From Bacillus_AD sp047238185 (GTDB lineage: Bacteria > Bacillota > Bacilli > Bacillales > DSM-1321), in the NCBI RefSeq assembly GCF_047238185.1, contig NZ_JBDFMI010000001.1, positions 62,001-126,000 of the forward strand: 64,000 nt of DNA, read 5' to 3'. This document shows, one piece after another, positions 18,362 through 27,294 of this stretch (the stretch's first letter is position 1; each line of letters begins with the position of its first letter). Both the position numbers and the translations under genes were made by a program. The notes under the pieces are model-generated. The model saw only the letters and a list, made by a program, of their open reading frames with translations. It did not search any database and had not been told where the DNA came from.

Positions 18362-19081
18362 ATGGAAGCAACCCAACAAAAAATGACACTGGAAGATGTG
18401 AGCCATATCTTCCATGCGAGGGAGTTCGCTTACGATGTGCTCCGAAGATTCTTTATCGAGGAGCCATCTAGAGAATACCTGAAACCATTTATCTATCAAA
18501 ATATGATTGATCTCTTTCCGTTTCAGGAAGAGTCCGAAAGCATTAAGGAAGGGATTCAAGAAATCAAACATTACTGCTCAGCCGCTGATCCGGTAAACAG
18601 CAATGAAGATTACGATAGTCTGCACTGGGATTATACCAAGATGTTTATCGGCCCATTCGATATTGAGGTTCTTCCATATGAGTCCACGTATGTTACAAAG
18701 GATAAACTCATATTCCAGGGTACGACATTGGCTGTACGCTACATATACGGCAAGTTTGCTTACCAATCCGCTGACCATATGGAAGCGGATGACCATATTG
18801 GACTCGAGCTGGATTTCATGTTCCACCTGAATCAGTTGTGCATAGAGTCATGCAATCCAGCCAATCCGAATGCCTTAGCTGAAGTCCAATACTTGCTGCA
18901 TGAGCAGCATACTTTCTTAGATAAGCATATTTCCAGATTTGTGGATGAATTGTCAGACGGAATCATTGCTCATGCAGATACAGCGTTTTATAAAGGATTG
19001 GCAAAAATCCTTCAAGGCTTCATTACAATCGATTTGAAGGTTCTAAATGAACTTTTAAATATACAGCTAGAAAAAAACTAA
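18362..19081 (+). CDS. TorD/DmsD-family molybdoenzyme chaperone
   Basis: A 239-residue all-helical chaperone. Family features seen are the central YTKMFIGPFDIEVLPYESTYV and the later DDHIGLELDFMFHL. These proteins bind the Tat signal and apo form of DMSO/TMAO reductase-type enzymes until the molybdenum cofactor is inserted. ATG 18362 is preferred over 18353 because the AAGGAAGG site needs the longer spacing. It lies 18 nt before the catalytic subunit gene, its probable client. Confidence 0.88.
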   Translation: MEATQQKMTLEDVSHIFHAREFAYDVLRRFFIEEPSREYLKPFIYQNMIDLFPFQEESESIKEGIQEIKHYCSAADPVNSNEDYDSLHWDYTKMFIGPFDIEVLPYESTYVTKDKLIFQGTTLAVRYIYGKFAYQSADHMEADDHIGLELDFMFHLNQLCIESCNPANPNALAEVQYLLHEQHTFLDKHISRFVDELSDGIIAHADTAFYKGLAKILQGFITIDLKVLNELLNIQLEKN

Positions 19082-19099
19082 TCGTGTAGGAGGGTTAAG

Positions 19100-21676
19100 A
19101 TGATTGATCTAGTAAAGAAAATCAAAGATTTTAAGATAACTAGAAGATCGTTCATCGGATGGACATCCGCTTTGGCTGCTACAGCTGCCATACCAGTATC
19201 AAGAGGCCTTGTAGCGAAAGCTGAAGAAAAAATCGGCACTGAAGCTGCCGGTGGAGAAGGCGTATGGAAAACGGCGGCTTGTTGGCATAATTGCGGAAGC
19301 AGATGCCTAAACAAAGCTTTGGTTAAAGATGGTGTCGTCATTCGCCAAAAAACCGATGATACACATAAGGATTCACCGGATTTTCCTCAACAACGAGGCT
19401 GCTTGCGCGGTCGTTCACAGCGCCACCAAGTGTTTAACGCAGACCGTTTGAAATATCCGATGAAACGAAAGAACTGGGCTCCAGGCGGAGGCAAAAAAGA
19501 ATTGCGCGGTAAGGACCAATGGGTGCGCATTTCATGGAATGAAGCGATAAATCATATAGCTTCCGAAACCAAACGGATTTCCAAGAAATACGGAAACGAA
19601 TCTATTTGGGTTACAGGAGACGGTGACATCAGTAAAGTCATGTCGACTGTCGGAGGCCATACGTCCAGCACTGGAACTATTTCATGGGGGGCTTGGCTAT
19701 ATACGTATGAAATGCTTGGTGTTGGTGAGGGGCTTTATGTTAACGGCATCAACGATCGCCTTGATCTGCGCAACTCGCAACTGATTGTTCTGTGGGGAGC
19801 CAACCCTGCTTGGAGTACGATGGGAAGCGCAACTTATAACTATCTGCAAGCAAAAAAAGCAGGTGCACGCTTTATTACAATCGACCCATTGTACACAGAT
19901 TCAAGCAATATCTTCGGTGCTGATTGGGTACCTGTCCGTCCTGGGACAGACCATGCCCTTGCACTTGGCATTATGTATACATTATTGGATGAAGACGATC
20001 CGAAAACGAATCCGTTGGTGAAATGGGATTTCTTGAATAAATACACAATCGGGTTTGATAAAGACCATATGCCTAAAGGAGCAGATCCGAAAGAGAACTT
20101 TAAGGATTACCTATTGGGCACATATGATAAACAACCGAAAACACCAGAATGGGCTTCGGAAATCTGTGGCGTAAAACCTACAAAAATCCGTGAGCTAGCA
20201 CGTGAAATCGGCGGTACGGACCGAGTAGCTCTATTGACTGGCTGGGCACCGGCACGTACGAATAACGGCGAAGGCTGGGTACAGGCATTCTCAACTCTTG
20301 GCATGATGACTGGCCATATGGGAAGCTCGGGCAATATGACGGGTGTAAGCTGCTGGGAATATGCCGGCAATATGGGTCCGATGCTCGTGAATAGCGGAGG
20401 AGATAATTTGCCATCCGTTGAAAATCCAATCGATAACATGATCAATGAAAATCAGATTTTCGATGCAGTTTTAACGGGCAAATACTTGCAGAAGGGCGAG
20501 GGTGAACGAAAAGTAAATATTCAATTCATCTATCATAATTACAATGCCACACTGCAAACAAGAAGCAATATCATGAGGGGCATAAAGGCCCATCGTCAAG
20601 TGGAATTCGTCGTTTCCCATGCGTATGCTTTAACAACTAATGCTAAATATTCCGATATCGTTCTCCCGGTTACAACTGAATGGGAAAATGTCGGCAATGT
20701 AAAAGGCGGTAACCGTGAAATTTTAATTACTTGGACTAATATCATCGATCCTTTATACGAAGCAAAGAGTGACCAGGAAATCGCCAAATTATTGTTAAAA
20801 GCATTGGGCAAAGATCCGAAAGAAGTCTATCCATTCGACGAGAAGCAGCAATTCTTTAATAAATTGGCAGGCAGCACCGTTGTGGCAGCCAATGGCGTCG
20901 ACTATGAACCATTGCTGACCATCACGGCAGCGGATATTAAAGAATGGGGAGTGCAAGGAAAGCCTCAGCAAGGGCGTGTGCCGCTGAAAGAATATTTGGA
21001 TAAAGGCATTTATCAAGTGCCGCGTAAACCGGGCGATAATTTCGGTTTCATCGCATACAAGGATTTCATTGATGATCCTGCGAAAAATCCAGTATCCAGC
21101 GAGAGCGGTAAATTTGAAATCTATTGTAAGGCGATGCACGAAGCATCCAAAACAGCTTTCACAGAGATCGCTCCGATCGCTAAATACGAACCAAGAGCAG
21201 AAGGATATGAGTCCACTTTCGAAGATTTCGAAACGAAGAAAAAAGGCAAGTATCCTTACCAAGTGTTCAATCCTCATTATTTGAGACGTTCGCACAGTAC
21301 ATTCGATAACGTGCCGCAGCTTCGTGAGGCTTGGCCGAATCCGGTGTATGTCAGTGCCCAGGATGCAAAGGATCTAGGCATTAAAGATGGCGAGACAGTA
21401 CTGTTATCCAATGAGCACGGAAAAACATTGCGTCCGGCAAAAGTAGTGGAAACAATCATGCCTGGTACGCTCGGTCTGCCGCATGGCGCATGGGTTGACC
21501 TGGACGAAAATGATGAAATCGACCGCGCAGGTGCAGATAATATGCTGGTAGGGTATGTGCCGACAGGATTGGGAACATCCGGCTATAATACGGCCAGATG
21601 TAACCTGGAAAAATGGGACGGCGAACAGCTGGAAGAAGACTATAAATGGAAGCAACGTATCATCGATTATAAATAA
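19100..21676 (+). CDS. dmsA: DmsA-type molybdopterin oxidoreductase catalytic subunit
   Basis: An 858-residue Mo-bis-MGD enzyme. It begins with a twin-arginine signal TRRSFIGW (Arg15-Arg16), then an Fe-S cluster motif with Cys61, Cys65, Cys69 and a fourth Cys in RGCLRGRS. The order and wording of segments (NADRLKYPMKR, IDPLYTD, RPGTDHALALG, KTPEWAS) follow E. coli DmsA closely. The likely reaction is reduction of an S-oxide or N-oxide (DMSO-type) as terminal electron acceptor outside the membrane. Selenate-type activity (YnfE-like) is an alternative. It is followed by B and C subunits. Confidence 0.9.
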   Translation: MIDLVKKIKDFKITRRSFIGWTSALAATAAIPVSRGLVAKAEEKIGTEAAGGEGVWKTAACWHNCGSRCLNKALVKDGVVIRQKTDDTHKDSPDFPQQRGCLRGRSQRHQVFNADRLKYPMKRKNWAPGGGKKELRGKDQWVRISWNEAINHIASETKRISKKYGNESIWVTGDGDISKVMSTVGGHTSSTGTISWGAWLYTYEMLGVGEGLYVNGINDRLDLRNSQLIVLWGANPAWSTMGSATYNYLQAKKAGARFITIDPLYTDSSNIFGADWVPVRPGTDHALALGIMYTLLDEDDPKTNPLVKWDFLNKYTIGFDKDHMPKGADPKENFKDYLLGTYDKQPKTPEWASEICGVKPTKIRELAREIGGTDRVALLTGWAPARTNNGEGWVQAFSTLGMMTGHMGSSGNMTGVSCWEYAGNMGPMLVNSGGDNLPSVENPIDNMINENQIFDAVLTGKYLQKGEGERKVNIQFIYHNYNATLQTRSNIMRGIKAHRQVEFVVSHAYALTTNAKYSDIVLPVTTEWENVGNVKGGNREILITWTNIIDPLYEAKSDQEIAKLLLKALGKDPKEVYPFDEKQQFFNKLAGSTVVAANGVDYEPLLTITAADIKEWGVQGKPQQGRVPLKEYLDKGIYQVPRKPGDNFGFIAYKDFIDDPAKNPVSSESGKFEIYCKAMHEASKTAFTEIAPIAKYEPRAEGYESTFEDFETKKKGKYPYQVFNPHYLRRSHSTFDNVPQLREAWPNPVYVSAQDAKDLGIKDGETVLLSNEHGKTLRPAKVVETIMPGTLGLPHGAWVDLDENDEIDRAGADNMLVGYVPTGLGTSGYNTARCNLEKWDGEQLEEDYKWKQRIIDYK

Positions 21677-21702
21677 AATGAAAAGGAAGGAGGCCGCAAG
21701 AA

Positions 21703-22251
21703 ATGGCGCAAATGGGTTTCTATATAAATGTTGCAGAATGTATAGGCTGCAAGACATGTGTTGTTGCTTGTAAGGATACGAATAACTTGGAGGTAGGCAG
21801 AAACTTCAGACGTGTATATGATTTTACAGAAGGAACATATCCGAATGTATCAATGAGACATATATCGATTTCATGCAATCATTGTGATGAACCTGCATGT
21901 GTGAAAGGATGCCCGACCAATGCTATGCATAAGCGCAAAGAGGACGGTGTAGTAGTTGTCGATCACGATAAGTGCATCGGCTGTAAATATTGTGAGTGGA
22001 ATTGCCCTTACGGTGCTCCACAATACAGTGAAGAGCTTGGCATGATGACAAAATGTGATACTTGTCTGGATTTGCGAGAAAAAGGGGAGGAGCCGCATTG
22101 TGTGACTTCTTGTCCGATGCGTGCCATTGAATTTGGCGAAATCAGCAAATTGCGTGAGAAATATGGAAAAAATGCGGATATTAAAGGGATTCCAAGTTCG
22201 TCAATCACAAAACCGAATTTAGTGATTACACCACTTAACCAATCAAATTAA
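21703..22251 (+). CDS. dmsB: DmsB-type four-cluster ferredoxin subunit
   Basis: A 182-residue electron-transfer subunit with four [4Fe-4S] Cys groups: CIGCKTCVVAC (13-23), CNHCDEPACVKGC, CIGCKYCEWNC and CDTCLDLREKGEEPHC. It passes electrons from the membrane subunit to the molybdenum subunit. AAGGAAGGAGG precedes the ATG. It has no signal of its own and would be exported bound to the A subunit. Confidence 0.92.
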   Translation: MAQMGFYINVAECIGCKTCVVACKDTNNLEVGRNFRRVYDFTEGTYPNVSMRHISISCNHCDEPACVKGCPTNAMHKRKEDGVVVVDHDKCIGCKYCEWNCPYGAPQYSEELGMMTKCDTCLDLREKGEEPHCVTSCPMRAIEFGEISKLREKYGKNADIKGIPSSSITKPNLVITPLNQSN

Positions 22252-22265
22252 AGGAGGGGTTCTTC

Positions 22266-23102
22266 ATGAATGAGTGGGCTTTGTTGGTATTAACTGTAGC
22301 CGTTCCAGCTGCTGTAGGGGGAATGCTATTTCTATGGTTCGCACAGCTTCTTTTAAAGAAAAAGGGCGAAGAGCTGTTCAGTATGATGAAATGGCCATTG
22401 ATCATCCTGGCAGTCATTTCTGTCATTGGGTTATTCGCATCATTCTTCCATTTGGGCAAACCAATCCATGCGCTGAACGCAGTAAGAGGATTTGGACGCT
22501 CGTGGATGAGCAATGAAATTGTCGTTACAGGATTATTCATTGCAATGGCGTGTATAACTGCCGGTTTGGCATTGGTACAAAAGAAGATCAATCCAACCTT
22601 AATGCTGATCACTGGAATCGTTGGATTGGCCGATATTTTCTGTATGGCAGAGCTTTATAGAGTAACGAGAGTAAATGGCTGGGATACATTGAATACATTT
22701 TTGGTATTCTATGGAACAGCGTTTACGCTTGGGCCTGTTCTGGGTGCCAGCTTGTTGATCAAGACAATGGAAGGCGGCGCTTTGAGAAAAATCATGAAAT
22801 GGGCGTTTGCCATTGGAATTTTTGGCGTAGCCATCCAATTGATCGGTACAGCAATGTTTAATGGGTATATAGCTGACACCCAATTGATCAATACGATTTC
22901 AGCTTCGGAAAAATTAGAGGGATATACTAGTTTCATCGGAATACGCTGGGTCATTGAAGCAATTGGACTAGCTGTGATCGGATACCTTGCTCTTTCATCA
23001 GGCAAAAAGAAAGCAAATTATACATTAATTTATGCTTCTTTAGCCGTTTTCTTAGTTGCAGAAGGAATGAGCAGATACGTATTCTACGTACTTGGCGCCT
23101 AA
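22266..23102 (+). CDS. dmsC: DmsC-type membrane anchor, menaquinol-oxidising subunit
   Basis: A 278-residue integral membrane protein with about eight TM segments. FASFFHLGKPIHALNAVR followed by SWMSNEIV is typical of DmsC, which oxidises menaquinol and anchors the A and B subunits. It is 14 nt after dmsB. The protein ends with a long hydrophobic segment and no extra domain. Confidence 0.88.
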   Translation: MNEWALLVLTVAVPAAVGGMLFLWFAQLLLKKKGEELFSMMKWPLIILAVISVIGLFASFFHLGKPIHALNAVRGFGRSWMSNEIVVTGLFIAMACITAGLALVQKKINPTLMLITGIVGLADIFCMAELYRVTRVNGWDTLNTFLVFYGTAFTLGPVLGASLLIKTMEGGALRKIMKWAFAIGIFGVAIQLIGTAMFNGYIADTQLINTISASEKLEGYTSFIGIRWVIEAIGLAVIGYLALSSGKKKANYTLIYASLAVFLVAEGMSRYVFYVLGA

Positions 23103-23116
23103 GAAGGTAAATGTTT

Positions 23117-23147
23117 CCGGCAGTTCCCTTTGAAGAGGGGCTGCCGG
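23117..23147 (+). other. Intra-operon hairpin
   Basis: CCGGCAGTTCC and GGGGCTGCCGG can form an 11-bp stem (two G-U pairs) with a 9-nt loop, between dmsC and the polyferredoxin gene. There is no T tract, so it may set mRNA stability or partial attenuation of the downstream genes. Confidence 0.5.
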
Positions 23148-23192
23148 ATGAAAATGAAATAATGTTCTATGGCAGGTGAGGAGGCGGTTTGA

Positions 23193-24110
23193 ATGGGGAT
23201 TGTAGGTTTATGGGCAGAGAGTTTGGATTATCAATATGAAATTGATGAAACAACCTGTGTAAGGCATAAGAGCCCTTTTTCAACGTGTAACCGTTGTACG
23301 GAGGTTTGCCTTGAACAGGCTATTGAGTGGGACAGGGGTAAGCCGTCAATTAACAGGGAACTTTGCACAGAATGCGGTAAATGCCTTGCTAATTGCTCCG
23401 TGCAGGCCATCGCCGGCATCTATCCAAAAAGGAAAGTCTGGAATGGGGAATTAATCGTAGAGCCGCAATCCATTCCTTCTGCAAAGGAAATGCTTATATA
23501 CTATGCTAAGGGTATCCATTCAGCGGCAACTGAACAAGAGGCGGCCGAGAAGGAATTGGTCGATTCCCTTGAAGAAGCCAATTCTGTATTACTTGCACTT
23601 GGTAAAGAGCCCATTCAATTGAAAATGGGAGCCACACTGCCGGATGAACAGGAGAAAACCTATTCAAGGCGCGACTTGTTTTCCCTTTGGAAAACAGAGA
23701 GCCAGTCTATCATGAAAGAAGTCACGCCTGCTAAGTGGAGATTCAATCAAATGGATTTTGAGCTGGCGAAACATTATAAAGAAACTCAATTCTATCATGT
23801 TGAAATCGATCCTTTAAAGTGTTCATTGTGCAAGATATGCGAATCATTATGTGTGAAAGAGTGCTTCAGGTTGAGTGAAAATCAATTTACAATCTCTCCA
23901 CATTCTTGTGCCGACTGTCGATTGTGCATGGATACATGCCCGGAGGGAGCGATCCACATTCAAAAAAAAATTTCGAATGTACAGCCGCAACAGTATCATG
24001 TTTTTGATCGGACATGCACTTCCTGTAAAAAGGAATTCAAAACATTGAGAGAGGATGACAGGCAATGTTTTGTATGCCAAAAACGGAAGGCTGGTTACTT
24101 ATCAAGTTAA
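23193..24110 (+). CDS. Polyferredoxin with C-terminal Zn-ribbon-like motif
   Basis: A 305-residue iron-sulfur protein without signal or TM. N-terminal Cys22, 32, 35, 39 and Cys58, 61, 64, 68 form ferredoxin-like groups; a second pair of clusters follows after a helical middle part (CSLCKICESLC and CADCRLCMDTC), and the tail has CTSCKK...CFVCQK, a CxxC/CxxC zinc-ribbon pattern. Its place between DmsC and TatA suggests electron supply or assembly in the cytoplasm for the reductase, comparable to NapF-like proteins. The exact job is unknown. Confidence 0.82.
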   Translation: MGIVGLWAESLDYQYEIDETTCVRHKSPFSTCNRCTEVCLEQAIEWDRGKPSINRELCTECGKCLANCSVQAIAGIYPKRKVWNGELIVEPQSIPSAKEMLIYYAKGIHSAATEQEAAEKELVDSLEEANSVLLALGKEPIQLKMGATLPDEQEKTYSRRDLFSLWKTESQSIMKEVTPAKWRFNQMDFELAKHYKETQFYHVEIDPLKCSLCKICESLCVKECFRLSENQFTISPHSCADCRLCMDTCPEGAIHIQKKISNVQPQQYHVFDRTCTSCKKEFKTLREDDRQCFVCQKRKAGYLSS

Positions 24111-24113
24111 ACA

Positions 24114-24149
24114 GAAAAGCCTATATCCCAGGTATGGATATAGGCTTTC
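24114..24149 (+). terminator. Terminator between polyferredoxin and tatA
   Basis: GCCTATATCC / GGATATAGGC with a 7-nt loop, flanked by AAA and TTT. It may reduce read-through into tatA. Confidence 0.65.
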
Positions 24150-24184
24150 ATAAAAACTAAACGACGTAGAAAGGATGTTATTAC

Positions 24185-24424
24185 ATGTTTTCAAATATTG
24201 GCGTTCCAGGACTTATATTGATTCTAGTGCTTGCCTTAATCATCTTTGGACCGAAAAAATTGCCAGAGGTAGGAAGAGCTTTTGGACAAACATTGCGTGA
24301 GTTCAAAAAATCGACCCGGGAATTAACGAGCGATGTGATGGAAGAGGCAGATGTGAAGAAAGAAACCGTTCTTCAAGCAAAAGAAGAAAATGAGGAGCCC
24401 GGCGTAAAGCAAAAAGCAGAATAG
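24185..24424 (+). CDS. tatA: Twin-arginine translocase TatA/TatE
   Basis: A 79-residue protein: short N-terminal TM (about 7-23), the conserved FGPKKLPEVGRAFGQ hinge and amphipathic helix, then an acidic Lys/Glu-rich tail. TatA forms the pore for folded Tat substrates. Placement beside a Tat-dependent reductase suggests dedicated export capacity. No tatC is nearby, so it would work with a TatC encoded elsewhere. Confidence 0.93.
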   Translation: MFSNIGVPGLILILVLALIIFGPKKLPEVGRAFGQTLREFKKSTRELTSDVMEEADVKKETVLQAKEENEEPGVKQKAE

Positions 24425-24435
24425 GATGGAAAGGT

Positions 24436-24466
24436 ACAGGGGGTTCCTAACTTCCTGTCTTTTTTA
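24436..24466 (+). terminator. Rho-independent terminator after tatA
   Basis: ACAGGGGGTT / AACTTCCTGT (two G-U pairs), loop CCT, then CTTTTTT. Confidence 0.75.
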
Positions 24467-24523
24467 TGAGATACGTTAAAAATGGTGATATTCACAGTTG
24501 AAAAAGAGGGTATTTTTCATTAT

Positions 24524-24643
24524 ACAGCTTCAAGTGCCACCCCCTCGAGGGCTTAAGCTCAATCTCTGCCAAAGGGTAAGGGCAGCCTTTGATAGGAGCC
24601 CTTCTTAAGCTTGTCGGGGACAACCGGCGCTTTCCGCTTTTGT
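24524..24643. repeat. Dispersed GC-rich repeat, copy A
   Basis: A roughly 120-bp element with the blocks CCCCCTCGAGG, CTTAAGCTTGTCGGGG and CGCTTTCCGCTTTTGTT in the same order as the copies at 49.3-49.65 kb. GTGCC near the left and CCGGCGCTTT near the right suggest a long-range stem. The rest of the 24.47-24.81 kb gap is AT-rich without genes. Confidence 0.65.
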
Positions 24644-24812
24644 TTTTAGCATGCGATTATAGTAAGCGGCGTATAGTAAATGTCGAAATTTGTATGACTT
24701 AAGTCCTTTAATATCGATCTAAAGTCCCTGTTAAAATTGACTGAATATTTGTAAAATTATACCAACAACTTGAAATGTCATGCTGGACAAAACCTGTAAG
24801 GAGGGAATAGTA

Positions 24813-25778
24813 ATGAAGAAAAATATGCATTTATTTCCACATCAGGTAGATGAAGTAGTCGCGGCTGTATCAGAGGTACCTAAAGGAATAGAGTTGATTC
24901 AGGCGCCGGAGCTTTGGGGCCGGAATAGAGGCAAAGGCATTGTAGTCGCGATTCTGGATACAGGATGCGATATCGAACATCCAGATCTTAAAGGGCGGAT
25001 TATCGGCGGAAGGAATTTTACTGATGACGATTCCGGAAATAGTGGTATGTATCAAGATTACAATGGGCATGGAACGCATGTAGCTGGAACAATCGCAGCA
25101 GAGGAAAACGGAAAAGGAGTAGTGGGAGTAGCTCCTGAAGCAAGTCTTCTAATTGTAAAAGTGCTGGATAAGGAAGGATCGGGCACTTATGAGTCAATTA
25201 TTCAAGGCATTGAATATGCAGTGGAACAAAAAGCTGACATCATTTCTATGAGCCTTGGTGGACCAGTCGATATGCCAGAACTGCATGAAGCGATCAAAAG
25301 AGCGGTACAACAAGGCATTTTGGTTGTTTGTGCAGCGGGGAATGACGGAGATGGGGATGATAGAACCGATGAATTGGATTATCCCGGATGCTACAATGAA
25401 GTTATTTCTGTAGGCGCGGTCGATTTGGACAGACATTCCTCACGCTTTAGCAATTCCAATAATGAAGTGGATTTAGTGGCTCCTGGAGAACAGATTCTTT
25501 CAACGTTTAAAAATGGGAAATATGCCACTCTAAGCGGAACGTCAATGGCGACTCCACATGTATCGGGGGCGATGGCCTTATTGAAGAACTTGTCTAATGA
25601 AAGCTTTGGGCGCCATTTAACTGAAGCGGAATTATATGCACAATTAATTAAACGAACCATTCCCCTAGGCTATTCACAAAGAAGTGAAGGGAATGGTTTA
25701 TTATATTTGGCGGTCGATCGATATTTAGAAAAGCTTTCAGAAGAAAAAGTGGCTTCCTTGTATATAAAAACTGAATAA
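24813..25778 (+). CDS. ispA: Intracellular serine protease (subtilisin family S8)
   Basis: A 321-residue intracellular subtilisin close to B. subtilis IspA in length and segments. The catalytic triad is Asp49 (AILDTGCD), His86 (NGHGTHVAGT) and Ser244 (GTSMATPH), with oxyanion Asn177 (AAGN). There is no signal peptide; the short N-terminal extension has LFPH where IspA has its inhibitory LIPY-type motif. It degrades cytoplasmic proteins in stationary phase and sporulation. ATG 24813 follows AAGGAGGGA; the upstream in-frame ATG at 24780 has no site. Confidence 0.94.
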   Translation: MKKNMHLFPHQVDEVVAAVSEVPKGIELIQAPELWGRNRGKGIVVAILDTGCDIEHPDLKGRIIGGRNFTDDDSGNSGMYQDYNGHGTHVAGTIAAEENGKGVVGVAPEASLLIVKVLDKEGSGTYESIIQGIEYAVEQKADIISMSLGGPVDMPELHEAIKRAVQQGILVVCAAGNDGDGDDRTDELDYPGCYNEVISVGAVDLDRHSSRFSNSNNEVDLVAPGEQILSTFKNGKYATLSGTSMATPHVSGAMALLKNLSNESFGRHLTEAELYAQLIKRTIPLGYSQRSEGNGLLYLAVDRYLEKLSEEKVASLYIKTE

Positions 25779-25891
25779 GACAAGTTTGGTTTTGGCAATC
25801 CTTTCCCTAAGGGGGCTAAGGATACAATTTAAGCGTGGCTTGGGTGGTATGCTCCTGTTTTTCTATTACGGAAAAAGGAGGTGACATATCC

Positions 25892-26041
25892 ATGCAATTC
25901 CTCCAATCGATTGTGGAGAGTTCTATTATGGTTTTTTTTACGACACTAGCCTCAGCCGCTGCCTATCATGTAGCAAGCATGAGGAAAAAGGGTAAAAGAA
26001 AAACCACCCAACGCCGCAGCAAACGGAAAGGTGGTTCTTGA
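25892..26041 (+). CDS. Small membrane protein with basic tail
   Basis: A 49-residue peptide behind an excellent site (AAAGGAGGTGAC). One hydrophobic segment (about 3-27) is followed by a strongly basic tail (RKKGKRKTTQRRSKRKGG). I do not recognise the family. The charge pattern fits an inner-membrane protein with cytoplasmic nucleic-acid- or lipid-binding tail, but nothing more can be said. Confidence 0.7.
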   Translation: MQFLQSIVESSIMVFFTTLASAAAYHVASMRKKGKRKTTQRRSKRKGGS

Positions 26042-26077
26042 TTGGAAAAGTATAGGCCCCTAAGAAGAAGCAATGGG

Positions 26078-26120
26078 AATAGTCAAGGAGTTGCCGCTCC
26101 TTGGCTATTTCTGTTTCTTC
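26078..26120 (+). terminator. Terminator after the small membrane protein
   Basis: AATAGTCAAGGAG / CTCCTTGGCTATT with loop TTGCCG, then a T-rich run. Confidence 0.7.
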
Positions 26121-26296
26121 TTCCATCCTAGTACGCCTTTCTCTATTTATCAAGTTTTTCCATTGTCTAATTTTAATAAAATGATTTTTGGGGTTTTTAT
26201 GAAAGAAATTTACTTTCCGAAGTGCGTTCATAGTGCATCTTATCAATCATTTAGAAAACAGCTAAACAAAAAAGTGAAAATTTATTTTGTTTTTTA

Positions 26297-26325
26297 TTTA
26301 CAATGTTGTGAGAATATACTATATT
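26297..26325 (+). promoter_or_regulatory. SigmaA-type promoter of the C39-like gene
   Basis: TTTACA, 17-bp spacer, TATATT, 45 nt before the TTG start. The remainder of the 26.04-26.37 kb gap is the terminator above and AT-rich sequence. Confidence 0.6.
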
Positions 26326-26369
26326 TTAATTCTGTTCATTATTTTACTATTCCAAGGGGGAATTGAGGA

Positions 26370-27224
26370 TTGAAAAAGACGTTGTCGGTTTTATTATCAT
26401 CCGTGTTATTGGCTGGGGCGATTGGAACTGTTGCATTGGATAAAGCAGATGCAAAAACGAAGAGTAAGACAACACAAAAACCGAAAGAAGAAAGAGTGAT
26501 TCCGTATCCAAAGGGCTACAATTTGACGGAAGGCGCTGCAGGCTATGCATTGCAAGGTAATCATAAGAATTCTCCGTACTTCTCGACTGTGGATTATTAT
26601 AAAGCCAAGTCTTCGAAGAGCAGAGTTATGCTGGAGAAATTCAAGACATACCAGCAAACAAAAGAATATTCCTGTGGACCGGCATCTGCATTGATGGTGC
26701 TGAATCATTATAATGTGAAGAAATATGATGAGTTGCAAATCGCTAAAATGATGAAAACTCATGTTGATATAGATGGAGATAATACAGTTGAAAAAGGTGT
26801 TGCCAATGAGCGCGGTGAATGGGGTACAAGCACTGACCGAATGGTATCCTTCTTCAAGCAAATCGGCTGGAATGTAAAATCCAGCTTGGACAGCAAAAAA
26901 GAAGACGGCACAACATTTGCTTCACCAGTTGAATTCAAAAAATTTGTCCAAAGCAATCTGAAGCAAAAAACACCTGTCATGGTTGAATGGTCCGATTGGG
27001 GGGCGCATTGGCAAGTGGTAATTGGATATGATGATATGGGTACACCGGCATTTACCGGTGATGATGTCCTGATTTTGGCTGATCCATATGATACGTCTGA
27101 CCACAATCAAGATGGCTATTACACATTCAATGCTGAAAGATTTTTCTATATGTGGCACGATGACCGTGTATTGCCTGAATCGCAGAGCGACCAGCAATGG
27201 ATAGTTGCGAAGCCGGGAAAATAA
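26370..27224 (+). CDS. Secreted C39-like papain-fold protein
   Basis: A 284-residue exported protein. It starts at TTG behind AAGGGGG, with a Sec signal peptide (about 1-28, ALDKADA). The C39-like domain has Cys102 (EYSCGPASALM), His213 (GAHWQVVIGYDD) and Asp238 (LADPYD), a full papain-type triad. Stand-alone extracellular C39-like proteins are of uncertain role (protease or amidase-like); there is no ABC exporter to make this a bacteriocin leader peptidase. Confidence 0.88.
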   Translation: MKKTLSVLLSSVLLAGAIGTVALDKADAKTKSKTTQKPKEERVIPYPKGYNLTEGAAGYALQGNHKNSPYFSTVDYYKAKSSKSRVMLEKFKTYQQTKEYSCGPASALMVLNHYNVKKYDELQIAKMMKTHVDIDGDNTVEKGVANERGEWGTSTDRMVSFFKQIGWNVKSSLDSKKEDGTTFASPVEFKKFVQSNLKQKTPVMVEWSDWGAHWQVVIGYDDMGTPAFTGDDVLILADPYDTSDHNQDGYYTFNAERFFYMWHDDRVLPESQSDQQWIVAKPGK

Positions 27225-27232
27225 TAAACAAC

Positions 27233-27265
27233 AAAAGCGTCTCCACTTCAACGGGAGGCGCTTTT
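27233..27265. terminator. Bidirectional terminator
   Basis: AAAAGCGTCTCC / GGAGGCGCTTTT, between the C39-like gene (+) and the YitT-type gene (-). Confidence 0.8.
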
Positions 27266-27294
27266 GCTATTATGGATTGAAAAATGGATCAACT

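Noticed and set aside
26370..27224. C39-like protein as bacteriocin leader peptidase
   Set aside because: It is a secreted stand-alone domain with no ABC exporter or bacteriocin precursor nearby.
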